From the NCBI GenBank assembly GCA_039602395.1, contig JBCNJP010000025.1, forward strand, positions 45,403,980-45,467,979: 64,000 bases of DNA, written 5' to 3'. The first letter of the stretch is position 1. Each line of letters begins with the position of its first letter. The notes beneath the pieces were generated by a model, which was not told where the DNA came from, searched no databases, and worked only from the letters and a program-made list of their open reading frames with translations. Positions 21,122-32,830 of this stretch are shown in pieces. A program made the position numbers and the translations under genes. This DNA is from Deinandra increscens subsp. villosa. Its lineage: Eukaryota; Streptophyta; Magnoliopsida; Asterales; Asteraceae.

Positions 21122-22105
21122 TATTCCACAAAATTATTATTTCATATTCCCAGCTTTCCGCATTTGAATGTATACAACTATAGTCGATGCACTCATGATT
21201 GATGAACAATGTTATTACAATAATAATCTAAATGTTAGAATAAAACAATTTAAGAGGTTGTATGCATTAAAAATAAGAACTTTACTTGAGGTGACTTTCA
21301 ACCTGTTTGCAAGTTCAGTGTTCAACCCATTTGCCTTGTTCTCAGTTTAGATATATTTTTTGCTTGACCCGCTTGAGATATAATACAACCCAAATTGACC
21401 CATTTATAACTAAATGGAATCGATATTGCAATTGGAAAATTGGATTTATATGTTGCTGCTGCAGGAATAAACCCTCAGGTGTACTAAATGTTTTCAAATT
21501 GGTTTGAGTAGTTTATTGTTAGAATCTTTTTGAGTTTATAAGACTAATTGCATCTGCAATATTTTAATTGCAGATATGCATTACTACAAGCACTTCTGCT
21601 GGTTTAGAGCAAATATTACCATGGATTTTTTATCATAAAGTTATTGGTGTATTAAATTTCTTTTTGTTCGTGGAAGGAAAAGCAGCATCTCCAGGTGTAT
21701 CTAAAGTCTTAGAGTCTATCCCTGTGAGTTTACATCACATCTTGTCTGTTTTGCTTCTTCAAAGAACTCAGATCATGGGGCTGTTGACCCGTTAGAGGTA
21801 ATCCAAACAGACCCATTAGCTGCTGGATTTGTGGGACAGATTACTGCAAGAGAGGCCAGTGGTCTCTAGAGCAACCCTTCCCGAATTGGGTTAAGCCTCA
21901 TTTGACCGTCTTTGACCCATTAAACCTGTTTTCATAGTAACTACTTTAAGTATATTAAGGTTAGCTTACAGGAATTCTAACATTCTGATGCATGTCACAA
22001 ACTAATTTGCTTTTTTTATTGTAATGAACATTTTTTATAATTATATTTAACACAAATGATCTTTATTTAGAACTGTGAATCTTTACTATAACAGTTTTTG
22101 TTTAT

Positions 22106-22215
22106 ACAGGGAGGTGAACCTGATCTGATGACCGCAGCAAAGATGGTTCTACATGATTGGCAGAGGGGTAACTACAGGCTGAATATGCTGCAAATAAAAA
22201 TGGGTTCAAGTTAAA
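22106..22215 (+). pseudogene. Captured exon fragment of a NUG2/NOG2-type nucleolar GTPase
   Basis: After a TACAG acceptor the frame reads GGEPDLMTAAKMVLHDWQRG, the conserved segment just downstream of the circularly permuted GTPase domain of plant Nug2. The remaining residues (NYRLNMLQ...) diverge and the frame stops near 22215. Only one exon piece is present. Confidence 0.8.
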
Positions 22216-25200
22216 ATAAGCAATTTTTTAGTTCAGGTTTGGTTGAGAACGTGTTGATAGTTTATGATTATAGGTTTATTGTTAAACCCATTTGTAAACT
22301 CATGTTAACTTCGTAATGTTGTTAAATGTATTTTTATTTTGCATTATTAGATTAATTGTCATTAATTGTAGAGAGAAGTGATTCTATTAAAAATATATTT
22401 TTTTTTATTTTAATTTTTACCTTCTTGACGCGCAAAAATGCGTGTCATCTCTCTTCTTGACCCCGGCTTCCTTGACGCCCATTTTATGACACGCATTGCG
22501 CGTCATAGATGGCGTGTCATTGTTCGCGCGTCAAGAGCTTCTTGACACGCATTTTGCGCGTCAAGAAGCTTCTTGACCCCCGCATCCTTGACGCGCATAA
22601 TGCCAGTTTTTGTAGTAGTGTTAGGGTTTGTCAAACCCGATAGTACTATCCATCACCACCTCGCTATAATAACGATTAACGGTCCAGTTATGAAGGGACT
22701 TAACGTGATATGTAAACGGTCTCAGGTAATCCGTACGTATCATTTAAGTATATTGTGTCCAGATGTAAATGTAATTTGAAATGCATGTAATTCTCCCCCA
22801 AAGGAAACAATGAAAAGGGGCCGTGAAACTCACCTGGAACTGTGACTGACGAACTGTATGTAGCAATGAAATGTATGTCGACCTAGCGTGCCCTAAAACA
22901 GTATTTAGACACCTATGGTCTCAGTATGTGAATATAGGTAAGTATGTGATGTAACCTTTCACCCAACACTACCCAAGTTGCATGTGATTGTAAAAACGTT
23001 TGGTGACGACACGTTGGTGATTTGTATACGTGTACCGAAATATAAATATATTTAAGACGCTCAAAAATATAAACTATATTTCCTATGTACGCAGTTTATT
23101 AACACTTTGACATGACCCGACTTGTCTTACGTCGTGTAATGAAATAAATATATTTAATATATTTAAACTTATGTATTTTTCCAAGAGTTAGTCAAATACC
23201 AAAAAGTATCACATTTGAATATTATAACTCTCAAATACAGTTTTTCTTTTAAACATTCCGGTTAACTTATGTAACCCCAACTTACCCAAGTTAACCAACA
23301 CTTATGTATATTTTGTAACATAAATTTTATTACATAAACATTTATGTAAGTTCAACCAATTATCATAAAATACTATTTTATCAAGTTTTCATATATCACA
23401 AAATATCATTTTATGTTATGAACTTTATGTAACCCGACAAGGTCAACAAAAGTCAAACTACTCGTTTCAACTCGTTTAACCAACTTTTTATATTTTATAC
23501 GTTTCACTAACATATTAAAATATAACTTTTAATATCTAAACACATACTATACAACATATCACCAACTTTAGATTTCTTGAACCATTTGAACCACATTTAA
23601 CATCTTTTATTCAACTTGTTAAAAAAAATAATTTTTCATGTATCAAAACCTTATGTTTAAGCAACCAAAGCATGTGTAGTGTGTTAGGCTCATCAAGATA
23701 CTTAATATATAATATAAATAATCAACTTAAAATATCATGAAAAATATGAAGGAAAAAGTGGGTTTTCTCACGTAAATGAGCGACAATGTCGAAGGAAGGA
23801 GCCAAGGAACTCGACCAACGCTTAGGGAACTTTCCAAACGACTTGTGGATGCTTGAAGAGTGCTTGAAATGGGTGGTTAAGAGCTGCTGTGAGAAACAGT
23901 GAAAAACAACATGAAAACGTGAGTTTTCGGTGTCTAAAGGGGTCCGAACGGTGGTGTTTTCGGGGCTGTTTCGTAACCAAATGAGAGGGGGGTCGAGGGA
24001 TGATTTATATACCTGAAATACAAGTGTCTAGGGGCTGAGATATAGGTCGAAAATCTGCAGATTTGCTGCTGCGTTGAAACAGTGAAAATAGTGAGTAAAT
24101 GTGGGTTTTCGGTGAAGAATTTTGGTAGTTTCGGGGCTGTTTTGTAACCGAAAAGAAAGGGAGTCAAGAGGTTAGTTATATACCTGTAGAAATAGTGTTC
24201 TAGGACTGTAAAATGTAACTGAAGGGCTGCTGAGAGGCTACTGCGAACTCGGTCAGAAAAACTGGGTCGAAAGAAGGTTTTTCTTCATGATTTTATGTGA
24301 GAACATGATGGGTTTTTAGGCTGCTGTGTTTGCACGAATTGGGGGGTCTTTGGGTGAGTGTTCTTAAGGGTTTTACGGTTGAATTAAGGGTGTAATGGCA
24401 CTGTTACTAGCTGCTCACGAACGGTGAGTTTGGAGCTCTCAAATGGGTCGAAAATAGTGGGTTTTTGGTGTGTTTTTGAGAGAGTTTGAGGGGCTGAAAT
24501 CGTGACCAGGCTTAGGGGCTGAATGGGTTGTGTTCTATGCTTAGAATGAAGATGCTAGGGGCTGTGAATGTCGATTAAAAACTGGGAAGAAAGATGGTGC
24601 AGGTTGAAGGGTTTGTTCTTGATTTTTTTTTAAGGTGGTATGGAGAGCTAGTGTGTTGAACCGAGAAGATGGGGTTTGGAGTGCTTTTGTGTTTCTTTAC
24701 ATCAAGTTAGTCTCTTATGGAGAAGGAAATTCAGTCAAGGAGTGCAAAAGGAGAAAGAAACAAGGATGCTTTAAGGAGTTGGTGAGGCCATGTACCATAT
24801 CAACCTCTACTCTTTGGTGTAAGGAAGGAAGAGATGCAGCACTTTTCGTGGGTTTTCATCAAGTGGTGAAATGAGACTTGAATTGTAGGAAGTGCACAAG
24901 TCAACTTACCCTATATAATTGTTTTCTTTTACCAAGGGGAACCTTGTACTTGTTTTGCAGAAAGTGATAAGAGGTGATAGGCATGTATGCATGGATGATG
25001 GGGTATGGTGTCATGAAATGGATGAAAGCATGGTACTCCCTTTTCTTCTTGTATGAAATGACGTAAAGAATGCACAAGATGTTGATTCAATTAATTTATA
25101 TATGTAGTTGGGGAAAGGATTGAACATTTCTCTAGTTGTTTAGGTAAAGGTCGGGTATTTATCGGGTATAGCGGGTATAAAACGAAATGAATAAAAATTA

Positions 25201-25615
25201 TTCTTTTACTAAACCACTTTAATAAATAAATAAAAATAGCGTTTGATATAAAATGGTTCATTGGTGATAGTTGAGTATGTTTAGACTCAAATAATAATAA
25301 CACGCGAAACGTTCGCGTTAAAATAAAATGAAACGTAAATATATTTTAATCATTAAAATATATTAATAGGCATTTAATATTTAACGAAATATTTATCTCG
25401 CCTACTATGGAAAACGTCACCAACGTTCGTGTGTCGGTTAGATCGCGTGTGTGACCCGGTAATTTCCTAAACTACCGACGCGTGATACGAATGTAATGGA
25501 TATGCTATGTCATGAAATGCATAAATTCATACAAAATAATTTCATGAAATATGTAATGTATACTTATTGGATATTCGGGAGCGGAATATGACCTGAAATT
25601 CTGACGGTTGTCACA

Positions 25616-25629
25616 TACTCCCCCCGTTA
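25616..25629 (-). other. Polypurine tract of gypsy B
   Basis: On the minus strand AACGGGGGGAGTA lies directly before TGTGACAACC of the 3' LTR. Confidence 0.85.
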
Positions 25630-25650
25630 AAAAGAATTTCGTCCCGAAAT

Positions 25651-26985
25651 TCAATTTGCGTCAACGGCTACAGGTGCATCCTCGAATAGATGCGGATATT
25701 TGCGTTGCATTTGATCCTCGCGTTCCCAAGTAAACTCTGGTCCTCGCCTCGAGTTCCATCGCACTTTCACTATGGTAATGCGACTCTGTTTCATTCGTTT
25801 GACCTCGCGGTCCATGATCTCGACTGGTTCCTCGACGAAGTGAAGCTGGTCATCGATCTGAATCTCCTCGAGCGGTATGATCTGTGTCTCATCTGACAGA
25901 CACTTCTTCAAATTTGACACATGAAAAACATTATGTACACCACTGAGTTCTTGCGGTAACTGAAGTCGATAAGCTACAGGACCGATCCTAGACAGGATAT
26001 GAAAGGGTCCTATGTACCTCGGGTTTAGCTTACCCCTTTTACCAAAACGGATAACCCCTTTCCAAGGAGAGACCTTTAGCATGACCTTGTCTCCCACATC
26101 AAACTCTAATGGTCTCCGTCTCACGTCAGCATAACTCTTCTGGCGATCACGCGCAGCATTTAGTCTATTCCGTATTTGAACAATCCTTTCAGTGGTTTCA
26201 TGGATGATTTCCGGACCGGTGAGTTGGCTGTCGTCAACCTCTGCCCAGCAAATCGGTGACCGACACTTCCTTCCATAAAGTGCCTCGAATGGTGCAGCCT
26301 TTATACTCGTGTGATAGCTGTTATTGTAGGAAAATTCGGCCAGTGGTAGGTGTTCGTCCCAATGACTACCAAAATCGATTACACAAGCTCTTAGCATATC
26401 CTCGAGTGTCTGAATGGTCCTCTCGCTCTGACCATCCGTCTGTGGGTGATAGGCTGTACTCATATCCAGGCGTGTACCAAGTGCCTTTTGCAATGATTGC
26501 CAGAATCGGGAAGTGAATCGACTGTCCCGATCCGAGATGATAGAGTGCGGTACCCCATGCTTCGAAACAACCTCCTTAAGGTAGATTTTGGTCAACTTGT
26601 CCATCTTGTCTTTTTCGTTAATCGGCAAGAAGTGTGCCGACTTTGTTAGCCTGTCAACAATTACCCAAATGGTGTCACATTTGCTTATCGTCTTGGGCAA
26701 CTTTGTTATAAAATCCATAGAGATCTCTTCCCACTTCCACTGCGGGATCTCAGGCTGTTGCAGCAATCTCGGCCGCTTCTGATATTCAGCCTTGACATTT
26801 GAGCACGTCAGACACTTGCTAACATAGGTGGCAATGTCAGCCTTCATATTCGGCCACCAATAGTGCTCCTTGAGATCGTGATACATCTTGTCTGAGCCTG
26901 GGTGAATCGAGTACCTGGACTTATGTGCTTCGTCCATTACTAAATCTCTTAGATTCCCAAAGCTCGGCACCCAAATCCGATTCAT
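25651..26985 (-). CDS. pol: Integrase with chromodomain, gypsy B
   Basis: 444 codons, in the same frame as the upstream RNase H ORF but separated by one stop. Near residues 20-65 is the HHCC zinc finger (HKSRYSIHPG...CLTCSNVK). The DDE core is visible as IWVIVDRLTKSAHF, SDRDSRF and QSERTIQTLEDM. The C-terminal part has the GPY-like module KRGKLNPRYIGPF and a chromodomain (VKVRWNSRRGPEFTWERE) that targets Tekay elements to chromatin. The ORF ends just before the polypurine tract, as expected. The first ATG is internal: the protein begins in the frame further upstream. Confidence 0.92.
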   Translation of the reverse strand: MNRIWVPSFGNLRDLVMDEAHKSRYSIHPGSDKMYHDLKEHYWWPNMKADIATYVSKCLTCSNVKAEYQKRPRLLQQPEIPQWKWEEISMDFITKLPKTISKCDTIWVIVDRLTKSAHFLPINEKDKMDKLTKIYLKEVVSKHGVPHSIISDRDSRFTSRFWQSLQKALGTRLDMSTAYHPQTDGQSERTIQTLEDMLRACVIDFGSHWDEHLPLAEFSYNNSYHTSIKAAPFEALYGRKCRSPICWAEVDDSQLTGPEIIHETTERIVQIRNRLNAARDRQKSYADVRRRPLEFDVGDKVMLKVSPWKGVIRFGKRGKLNPRYIGPFHILSRIGPVAYRLQLPQELSGVHNVFHVSNLKKCLSDETQIIPLEEIQIDDQLHFVEEPVEIMDREVKRMKQSRITIVKVRWNSRRGPEFTWEREDQMQRKYPHLFEDAPVAVDAN

Positions 26986-27078
26986 GAAGTAGCGGGTATC
27001 ATCGGATTTAACCTCAAACTGTTTGCCCGTACCTCGTAACGATTCATTTTTCAGGTTAGGTTCCTTGAGTGCTTCCAG

Positions 27079-27870
27079 TTAAGCTTGTCGAATGTGGCCT
27101 GTAAGGTTTTTCTGAATGGTCATTCCCAACGCTCGAACTCTTAGAGTCTTGGTTCTCTCCTTCCTGCTCAAAGCATCCGCCACTACGTTTGCCTTACGAG
27201 AATGATATCGGATTTCGCAGTCGTAATCGTTAAGAAGTTCGACCCATCTGCGTTGCCTCATGTTGAGCTCCTTCTGATCGAATATGTGCTGGAGGCTCTT
27301 GTGATCAGTGAAAATAGTACACTTAGTACCATACAAGTAGTGCCTCCAGATCTTGAGCGCAAAAACTACAGCTCCCAACTCCAAGTCATGGGTGGTGTAG
27401 TTCTTCTCATGCACTTTTAACTGTCGTGACGCATAAGCGGTGACTTTAGTATGTTGCATTAATACACACCCAAGTCCTTGGTGGGATGCATCACAATATA
27501 CCACGAATCCATCTGTCCCTTCAGGTACGGATAGAATGGGTGCACTACATAACTTCTGCTTTAGTAGTTGGAAAGCTGATTCTTGTTTATCTCCCCAATC
27601 AAACTTCTTATCCTTCTGAGTCAGAGCTGTTAATGGCTGAGCTATCTTTGAAAAGTTCTCAATAAACCTTCTATAATAACTAGCTAACCCCAAAAACTGT
27701 CGAACCTCTGTAGGAGTGCTAGGTGCTTCCCAGTTCTTGATTGCTTCAATTTTGGATGGGTCCACGTGAATGCTTTTCTCATTGACCACGTGACCCGGAA
27801 ACTGTACTTCGCGAATCTAGAATTCGCACTTGGAAAGCTTAGCATCTAGCTTCTCATTTTTCAACAACTC
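27079..27870 (-). pseudogene. pol: Reverse transcriptase end and RNase H, gypsy B
   Basis: Encodes the thumb (VRQFLGLASYYRRFIENFSKIAQPL) and RNase H: YCDASHQGLGCVLMQ, ELGAVVFALKIWRHYLYG, TDHKSLQHIF and ANVVADALSRKE, with catalytic D, E, D and D in place. The first 26 codons after the TR-GAG 3 insertion read ELLKNEKLDAKLSKCEF, then a TAG at 27817-27819 where the family has Trp. A TAA at 27079-27081 (Gln in the family) separates it from integrase. Both stops are C-to-T or G-to-A type. Confidence 0.9.
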
Positions 27871-28395
27871 TGTAAGGATCACAATAACCCTCACGCGATA
27901 CCAAAGACCATAAGCAACCGTGCGGAATCCGGTGTTTATAGGTGATTCGAGATTAATAAAACGAAACAAATAAATAATTGAATGAAACACATAAAACACT
28001 AAAATACAAACCGATTGTAGAATACTCAATGCTTGATTAATTCGGTTGCAATACACTTGAGTTCCATAAACCCTAGGGTAGGTTACGAATTCTTCACCTT
28101 TAAAGAGAGAAAAACACCAACAACCTATTCTAGACAAATAGGTATTCTATTTATAGGAGATGATTAGCTTGGAAAACAAGTTAATCTCCTAAACCCTAAA
28201 ATTCCCGTATTTGCACACAAAGGCCCACTAAAACCCATCTAAACTCTTTTAAATTAAGCCCAAACATTTCTAAAATGGCCCAATGACCTATTATACCCAT
28301 AACCTAACTATTTTTCACCTATTTTATCACATAGGCCTTCAAACTGGTCCGCCAAAGGATGATTTAATACACAAGCCACAATTTAGTCCCTTATA
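27871..28395 (-). repeat. 3' LTR of TR-GAG 3
   Basis: 525 bp, begins TGTAAGGATCAC in window orientation; the outermost CA has mutated to TA (28394-28395), whereas the other LTR keeps CA. A GGTCCGCC motif is present near 28347. Confidence 0.92.
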
Positions 28396-30516
28396 ATCTT
28401 CCCCTTGGCTTGTAATATTAAATGTTTTCGACTTTCACTTTTCACCTTGGCTTCAACATGGGTTGATGAAGATTCTTTATCTTGAATAATCTTCACTGGG
28501 CAACAACGAGAATAATTAATGGCTTTTCTCTTTATCAGCAACAGCTTGAACTGCAAATGATGAACAAATAATGAGAGGAGGATTCCCAAATACTTGCTTC
28601 TTCTTGAGAAAATTTTCAGTCCTTGCTGAATCATCAGAAACTGTCTTGACCTGCTGGTAACTTCTGAGGATAAATTTTGAAAACCTCTGTCTTGGCATTC
28701 TTGAATTTCTTGTTGTGACTGCTCTGCATGTTTTCTTCATTCAGCATCCCCTAAACTTGCGAATGGTATCTTTTGAGTCTTCAGAAGCTTAACTTGAAAA
28801 AACCAACAAACTTCCTTTAAGCATAGGGTAAGTCCTTTTCCGGCTGGTTCTTCATCTTGATCAGCAGCAGAGTTCTTGCTTTGGTCAACTGAGTCCTTGA
28901 CCTTCTTCTCCATGAGTTGTCTTTCTCATTTAACCTGTCAAACACAACATGAAACAGACACTAACCAGACGATGACTAGTTATCGGGTTAGCATTATTTA
29001 ACCAAAAGCACTTCCCCTGAACCCGAGGACTCTTCACATTATCTCCCCCTGAGATTCTAAGGAGGGACATACTTTCTTGCATAAAAACCCACAAAAACAT
29101 ATTAAAACCTTTAAATTTACCTGGCCATGGTTGAAAATAAACAATAAAAACTTAAGATAACACAAAAGAAAAAAATAAAAATAAAAAACAAACATACCAA
29201 ATTACTAAACGAGAAGGTTTCTATGGGATCAAACCGTATGAATCTGACTGAGGAACCCTTTTCAGCTTCTGTTACTTGAACACGTCCAGGTGATTGCCAA
29301 TATACTGATCCACTTTAAACTCAAACCCTTTTCTTAGTCAGACTGTTTGTTACTTTATAATCTTTTCAGGTGCATTAATTATGAACAGCAAGTGGGTTTC
29401 AATAAATCCTAGGTACATGTTATTACACACTATCAAGCACATAAATTCCCTACAACATATTTTCACAACCTGAACCAGATGTTTGAAACTGAGCTCCAGA
29501 CTGGATTGAGAAGAGAAAGAATAGATCACATAGATTTTTGGGGATAATATACAAGTCAACTGAAGTTTTGAAACATTTTTGATAATGCTCTCATCAGTGA
29601 CAAAGGCTGAGGGATCTGGACACTTGAGGGTCTTTTTTCTTGTGCTCTTTGGCATCTTTTGGGTGTATACATGCATTTTTTTTTAATAATTTCATATATT
29701 ATTTAAGGTGATCTGTAAGCACGTATGCATGGACAACTCCAGGTCATTGCTCACGTAAAGCAGAGGAGAGCTTTACATACATGCAAAGCATCCCCAGGTC
29801 ATTGCTCACGCAAAGCAGAGGGGACACCGACTTTTTGAGCTCAATTTCACACTCTTGGAGACAAGCGTGTGTATCGGGAACTTGAACATGCAGTCATATA
29901 GAAATGCAATTAACCTAAGTGCAGTTACCCAACAAACTGCCATACATTATCTTTAAGTGTGGAATGCATACCTTTTCAGATTTAAGAGCTGAGCCTACCA
30001 GCATATCACCATGGATCATGTCTTTCACATCTTCCTTACGCGTGTCAGCCATCTCCAAAACGGAAATTTATTTCACTTCCCACCTTCTCAAGCAAACAAA
30101 AGATTAAAAAAAATCAAAAAGCACAATTTTTTGAGGGGTCAACTATTTCATCTTTTCTATTCTTCCCCTTGCTTTTTGATTTTTTAATAGCAATTTTTTT
30201 TATACACACTAACACACTATAAGACAAAATTGGTCAAGCTAACCTTCAAAGTTTATCTTTTGAAAAATTTCAGAAAATGGGTTTTGTTTAATGCACTACC
30301 ATACTCCACATCAACTTAGCCAAGAAACAACCAATTCAGACAGTACCTTGTTGATTTCACTAGATTTAGCTCTTACCAGAAGAACATCCCTACTATTGAA
30401 AATCTGCATGTCATGTAGTTGAGAGATGCCTTCTATCCTGTGCCTGGAACAATCACTTTAAAAAACAAATAAGTTAATGGAAGTCCTCCTTGACTGTTCC
30501 TGCACAAGGTGAGATA
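28396..30516 (-). other. 3' non-coding region of TR-GAG 3
   Basis: No coding capacity. On the minus strand it ends in AAGCCAAGGGGAAGAT next to the LTR (polypurine tract). At 29738-29825 a ~50-bp unit with CCAGGTCATTGCTCACG and AAAGCAGAGG is present twice in tandem. Confidence 0.6.
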
Positions 30517-30797
30517 TTAGTTAGCCATAAGTACCCAGGCCATTGTTGTTCTGGGTATACCTGCAGAATCATTCAAAGTTATTTCTTTTAAGCACATTCT
30601 CTTTGAAAGATTGAGAATTGGGGTTGTGGGAACCTTTGTTTTGGGTTTCTTGCTTTTGTTGAGCATTGGAGTGGGCTTTGTAAGTTCATTAGAATTCACA
30701 CGACCATCATTGGAAATGACATTCGTGGGCTGATGGTTCTCTTTCCCTTTACCCTGAACCCTTTTTGGTGGAATTTGATAGACGTTTGATTTATTAT
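30517..30797 (-). pseudogene. gag: C-terminal end of Gag, TR-GAG 3
   Basis: The minus-strand ORF 30699-30517 ends IPRTTMAWVLMAN, equivalent to the GVPRSVMAWVPDSN end of the copia 4 Gag region. It lies downstream of the stop of the main Gag ORF at 30798, in another frame, so a frameshift around 30800 detached it. Confidence 0.7.
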
Positions 30798-32615
30798 CTA
30801 TAACTTCATCAAATTGTTTGGAGTTTTTTTATACACCCCTTTAGGTAGGTAACACTGATTTACCACCTTTTTCACATTCCACCTATCTTGATTATTTTCT
30901 GAAAGACCATCATGTTTGGGAACCCAAATAGGTTTTAAAGCAACAACAGATTTGTTAACAGAATTATTCAATTTATGACCATTGAAATCAGTTTTGGTTG
31001 GTTGTTGAGGTGACTTAGGCTTTTTGTCAACTTTCTGTACCTTTGGTTGCAGGGGTACAGACTTCTGCGCCTTGGGGATTGAAGGTGCAGGCTTTTTGGT
31101 CACCTTATGTACCTTTGGTTGTGAAGGTACATGTCTCTGCACCTTAGGGTGTGAAGGTGCAGACTCTTTGGTCACTTTAGATACCTTTGAGCCTGTAGGT
31201 ACCTTTGGCTGAGAATTTACCTTTCTGTTGTCAGGTTTGTGGTTTGTGCCACCATATGATTGCCCTTGGTAGTTATGCAAATGAGTTTTAGGGTAGTAAG
31301 GTTCATATGGCCTATATAAACAATTTCTTGTCACATGTCCAGGATTCCCACACACGTGGCAGGACTGTTTCTTTGGGTATGCGGGAGCTTGGGAATATTT
31401 CTTCCCTGTGGATACCCAAGATGGTTTGGAATTTTTGTGGATCCACATAACTTTGCCATTGGGCCTAGTTGTTAGCACATACTCCCGTTGTACTGACACA
31501 AATTGGTCATACACAGAATTTACCTCAGGATATGGGATAAAGTCATGTGGTCTGGCCTCGTGCACATTCTGCACATTATGCACATTACTAGTATTATCAC
31601 AAACATTAGCACACACATTCAAACAATCATTCAAACCAACCAAATTGGCATCAGTAGGCTTAGGACCAGCAACCTGTGGTCCCTTACCCTTTCTCAAAAT
31701 CCTGACTTTCCTTAAAGGTTTGGAAAGTGTAGGATCACAAACACCGAAATTAAAAGCACCACAAACAGAAGTTTTGTCAAAAACATCAGACTTAGCAAAG
31801 CTCAATTCAGACTCAGACTTATTTGACGCAAAAATTTCAGTTTTAAAGTCAGGAAACTTTTGACTCTCAATGCTAACACTTTCCCCCTTTGAACCTGCTT
31901 CTTTGTTTTCTGTATCTGCACAAGAAGTAGTAGGGTTAGAAACAGGAGCAGTAATTTTAATAGGACATTCCGAAAGTCTTTTGTCAATGTCAGCTAAAGA
32001 ATCTATTGTTCCCTTTGATGTTTCAGGTTCAGAAATCATCTCATGCATATATGGCATAGGCACAGTGTGAGATGAAGTTTCATCTTTGTTGTCATCCCCA
32101 AAACCCAGACCTGAATTCTGTTGAACATACTTCATCCTAACATCAGAGTTATAGAAAAGAGACCTTGCTTCCAGCATTTTTGATTGAATCTTATTATTAG
32201 AGTCTAATTTACTTTGAGATTTAGCCAGTTGATCTCTCAATTCTTCTACCTCTTTTGTTAGTTCTTCAACTTTTGTATTAGCAACTCTTAGCAAGACTCT
32301 AGTGTCACTCAATTGATTGTCAATATTTTTGACATCTAACTTAGCAGCTTCATACTTTTCCCTATTTACCCTAGCTTGATCTTTAAAATTATTTGACTCT
32401 CTATTGGCACGTTCACAATTTAGGGATTCATAGTGAAATTTGCTTTCAAAATCTTTATAAGAATTGTACACATCTTGATAGTGAGAGCTAGAGCAAGTGC
32501 ATACCTCTTTCTTACCTGTATTGGCTTCGGTGGTACCTTGTTGAAGTAGAGGCATGATTTTCTTTGAATCCTCTTCTAGTGCAATCCCTAAAAAAGCGGT
32601 AGAATCAATATTCAA
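30798..32615 (-). CDS. gag: Gag with coiled coil and CCHC knuckle, TR-GAG 3
   Basis: 605 codons. Residues ~40-150 are a coiled coil (YKDFESKFHYESLNCERANR, KVEELTKEVEELRDQLAKSQ). A low-complexity middle follows. The zinc knuckle CHVCGNPGHVTRNC at ~428-441 is followed by RPYEPYYPKTH, as in copia 4 (CFQCGKPGHFAANC, then RSYQPYYPQNP). Next is a Lys/Pro/Val-rich region with five or six imperfect repeats of PKVQKVTKKPAPS type (residues ~490-560). The UBN2 region and first knuckle of related Gags are missing, so this is an N-terminally truncated Gag or starts within a deletion. It keeps its frame over 1.8 kb, suggesting recent activity. Confidence 0.82.
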   Translation of the reverse strand: MNIDSTAFLGIALEEDSKKIMPLLQQGTTEANTGKKEVCTCSSSHYQDVYNSYKDFESKFHYESLNCERANRESNNFKDQARVNREKYEAAKLDVKNIDNQLSDTRVLLRVANTKVEELTKEVEELRDQLAKSQSKLDSNNKIQSKMLEARSLFYNSDVRMKYVQQNSGLGFGDDNKDETSSHTVPMPYMHEMISEPETSKGTIDSLADIDKRLSECPIKITAPVSNPTTSCADTENKEAGSKGESVSIESQKFPDFKTEIFASNKSESELSFAKSDVFDKTSVCGAFNFGVCDPTLSKPLRKVRILRKGKGPQVAGPKPTDANLVGLNDCLNVCANVCDNTSNVHNVQNVHEARPHDFIPYPEVNSVYDQFVSVQREYVLTTRPNGKVMWIHKNSKPSWVSTGKKYSQAPAYPKKQSCHVCGNPGHVTRNCLYRPYEPYYPKTHLHNYQGQSYGGTNHKPDNRKVNSQPKVPTGSKVSKVTKESAPSHPKVQRHVPSQPKVHKVTKKPAPSIPKAQKSVPLQPKVQKVDKKPKSPQQPTKTDFNGHKLNNSVNKSVVALKPIWVPKHDGLSENNQDRWNVKKVVNQCYLPKGVYKKTPNNLMKL

Positions 32616-32830
32616 AGAATAATGTCAAAAACTTCAAAGTGAAAAACGGAGGCCTTCTGAGTGGAATTCGGAGGTCCAAACGAGCTCCCCTGGACTTTAG
32701 TCCGGGGTAATTCTGGGGCTCGTTCTCACGGACCTTGTGTTAAAATTTGAGCTTCTAACTCCAAACGAGTCAAAAGTTATGTCCGTTTTAGTGAGGCAGT
32801 GCGAAATAGTGTTTTTACTGCACAAGAGAA

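Larger units (their letters stand above)
17758..22620 (+). mobile_element. Pack-type CACTA transposon, 4.86 kb, with host gene fragments
   Basis: Terminal inverted repeats CACTACTACAAAA at both ends and a 3-bp target duplication TTA (17755-17757, 22621-22623); the uninterrupted site is seen in the other LTR near 38075. Subterminal ~200 bp at each end are full of TTCTTGACGCGC, GACACGC and similar words in both orientations, the usual transposase-binding repeats of CACTA elements. No transposase is encoded. The interior holds exon pieces of several unrelated nuclear genes with their splice sites, all in the same direction, so it is a non-autonomous gene-carrying element. Confidence 0.92.
17206..25614 (-). 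repeat. 3' LTR of gypsy B, split by a CACTA transposon
   Basis: LTR sequence is at 17206-17757 and 22621-25614 (one TTA is duplicated). It begins TGTCATACC and ends GGTTGTCACA in window orientation, so on the minus strand it is TG...CA. It matches 37580-41074 closely throughout. Its first 49 bp (17206-17254) have no counterpart in the other LTR. Small ORFs here (24635-24874 and its copy 40095-40334) are LTR sequence and not genes. Confidence 0.92.

Noticed and set aside
17758..22620. Functional isocitrate dehydrogenase or ClpX gene
   Set aside because: Only one or two exons of each are present, with altered conserved residues and no start or end exons; they lie within a transposon.
24635..24874. 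79-codon ORF with a near-identical copy at 40095-40334
   Set aside because: The two are the same place in the two LTRs of gypsy B. Conservation reflects recent LTR duplication, not coding selection.
31024..31863. Plus-strand ORFs rich in Cys, Gly and Thr
   Set aside because: They are antisense shadows of the Lys/Pro repeat region and knuckle of the TR-GAG 3 Gag.
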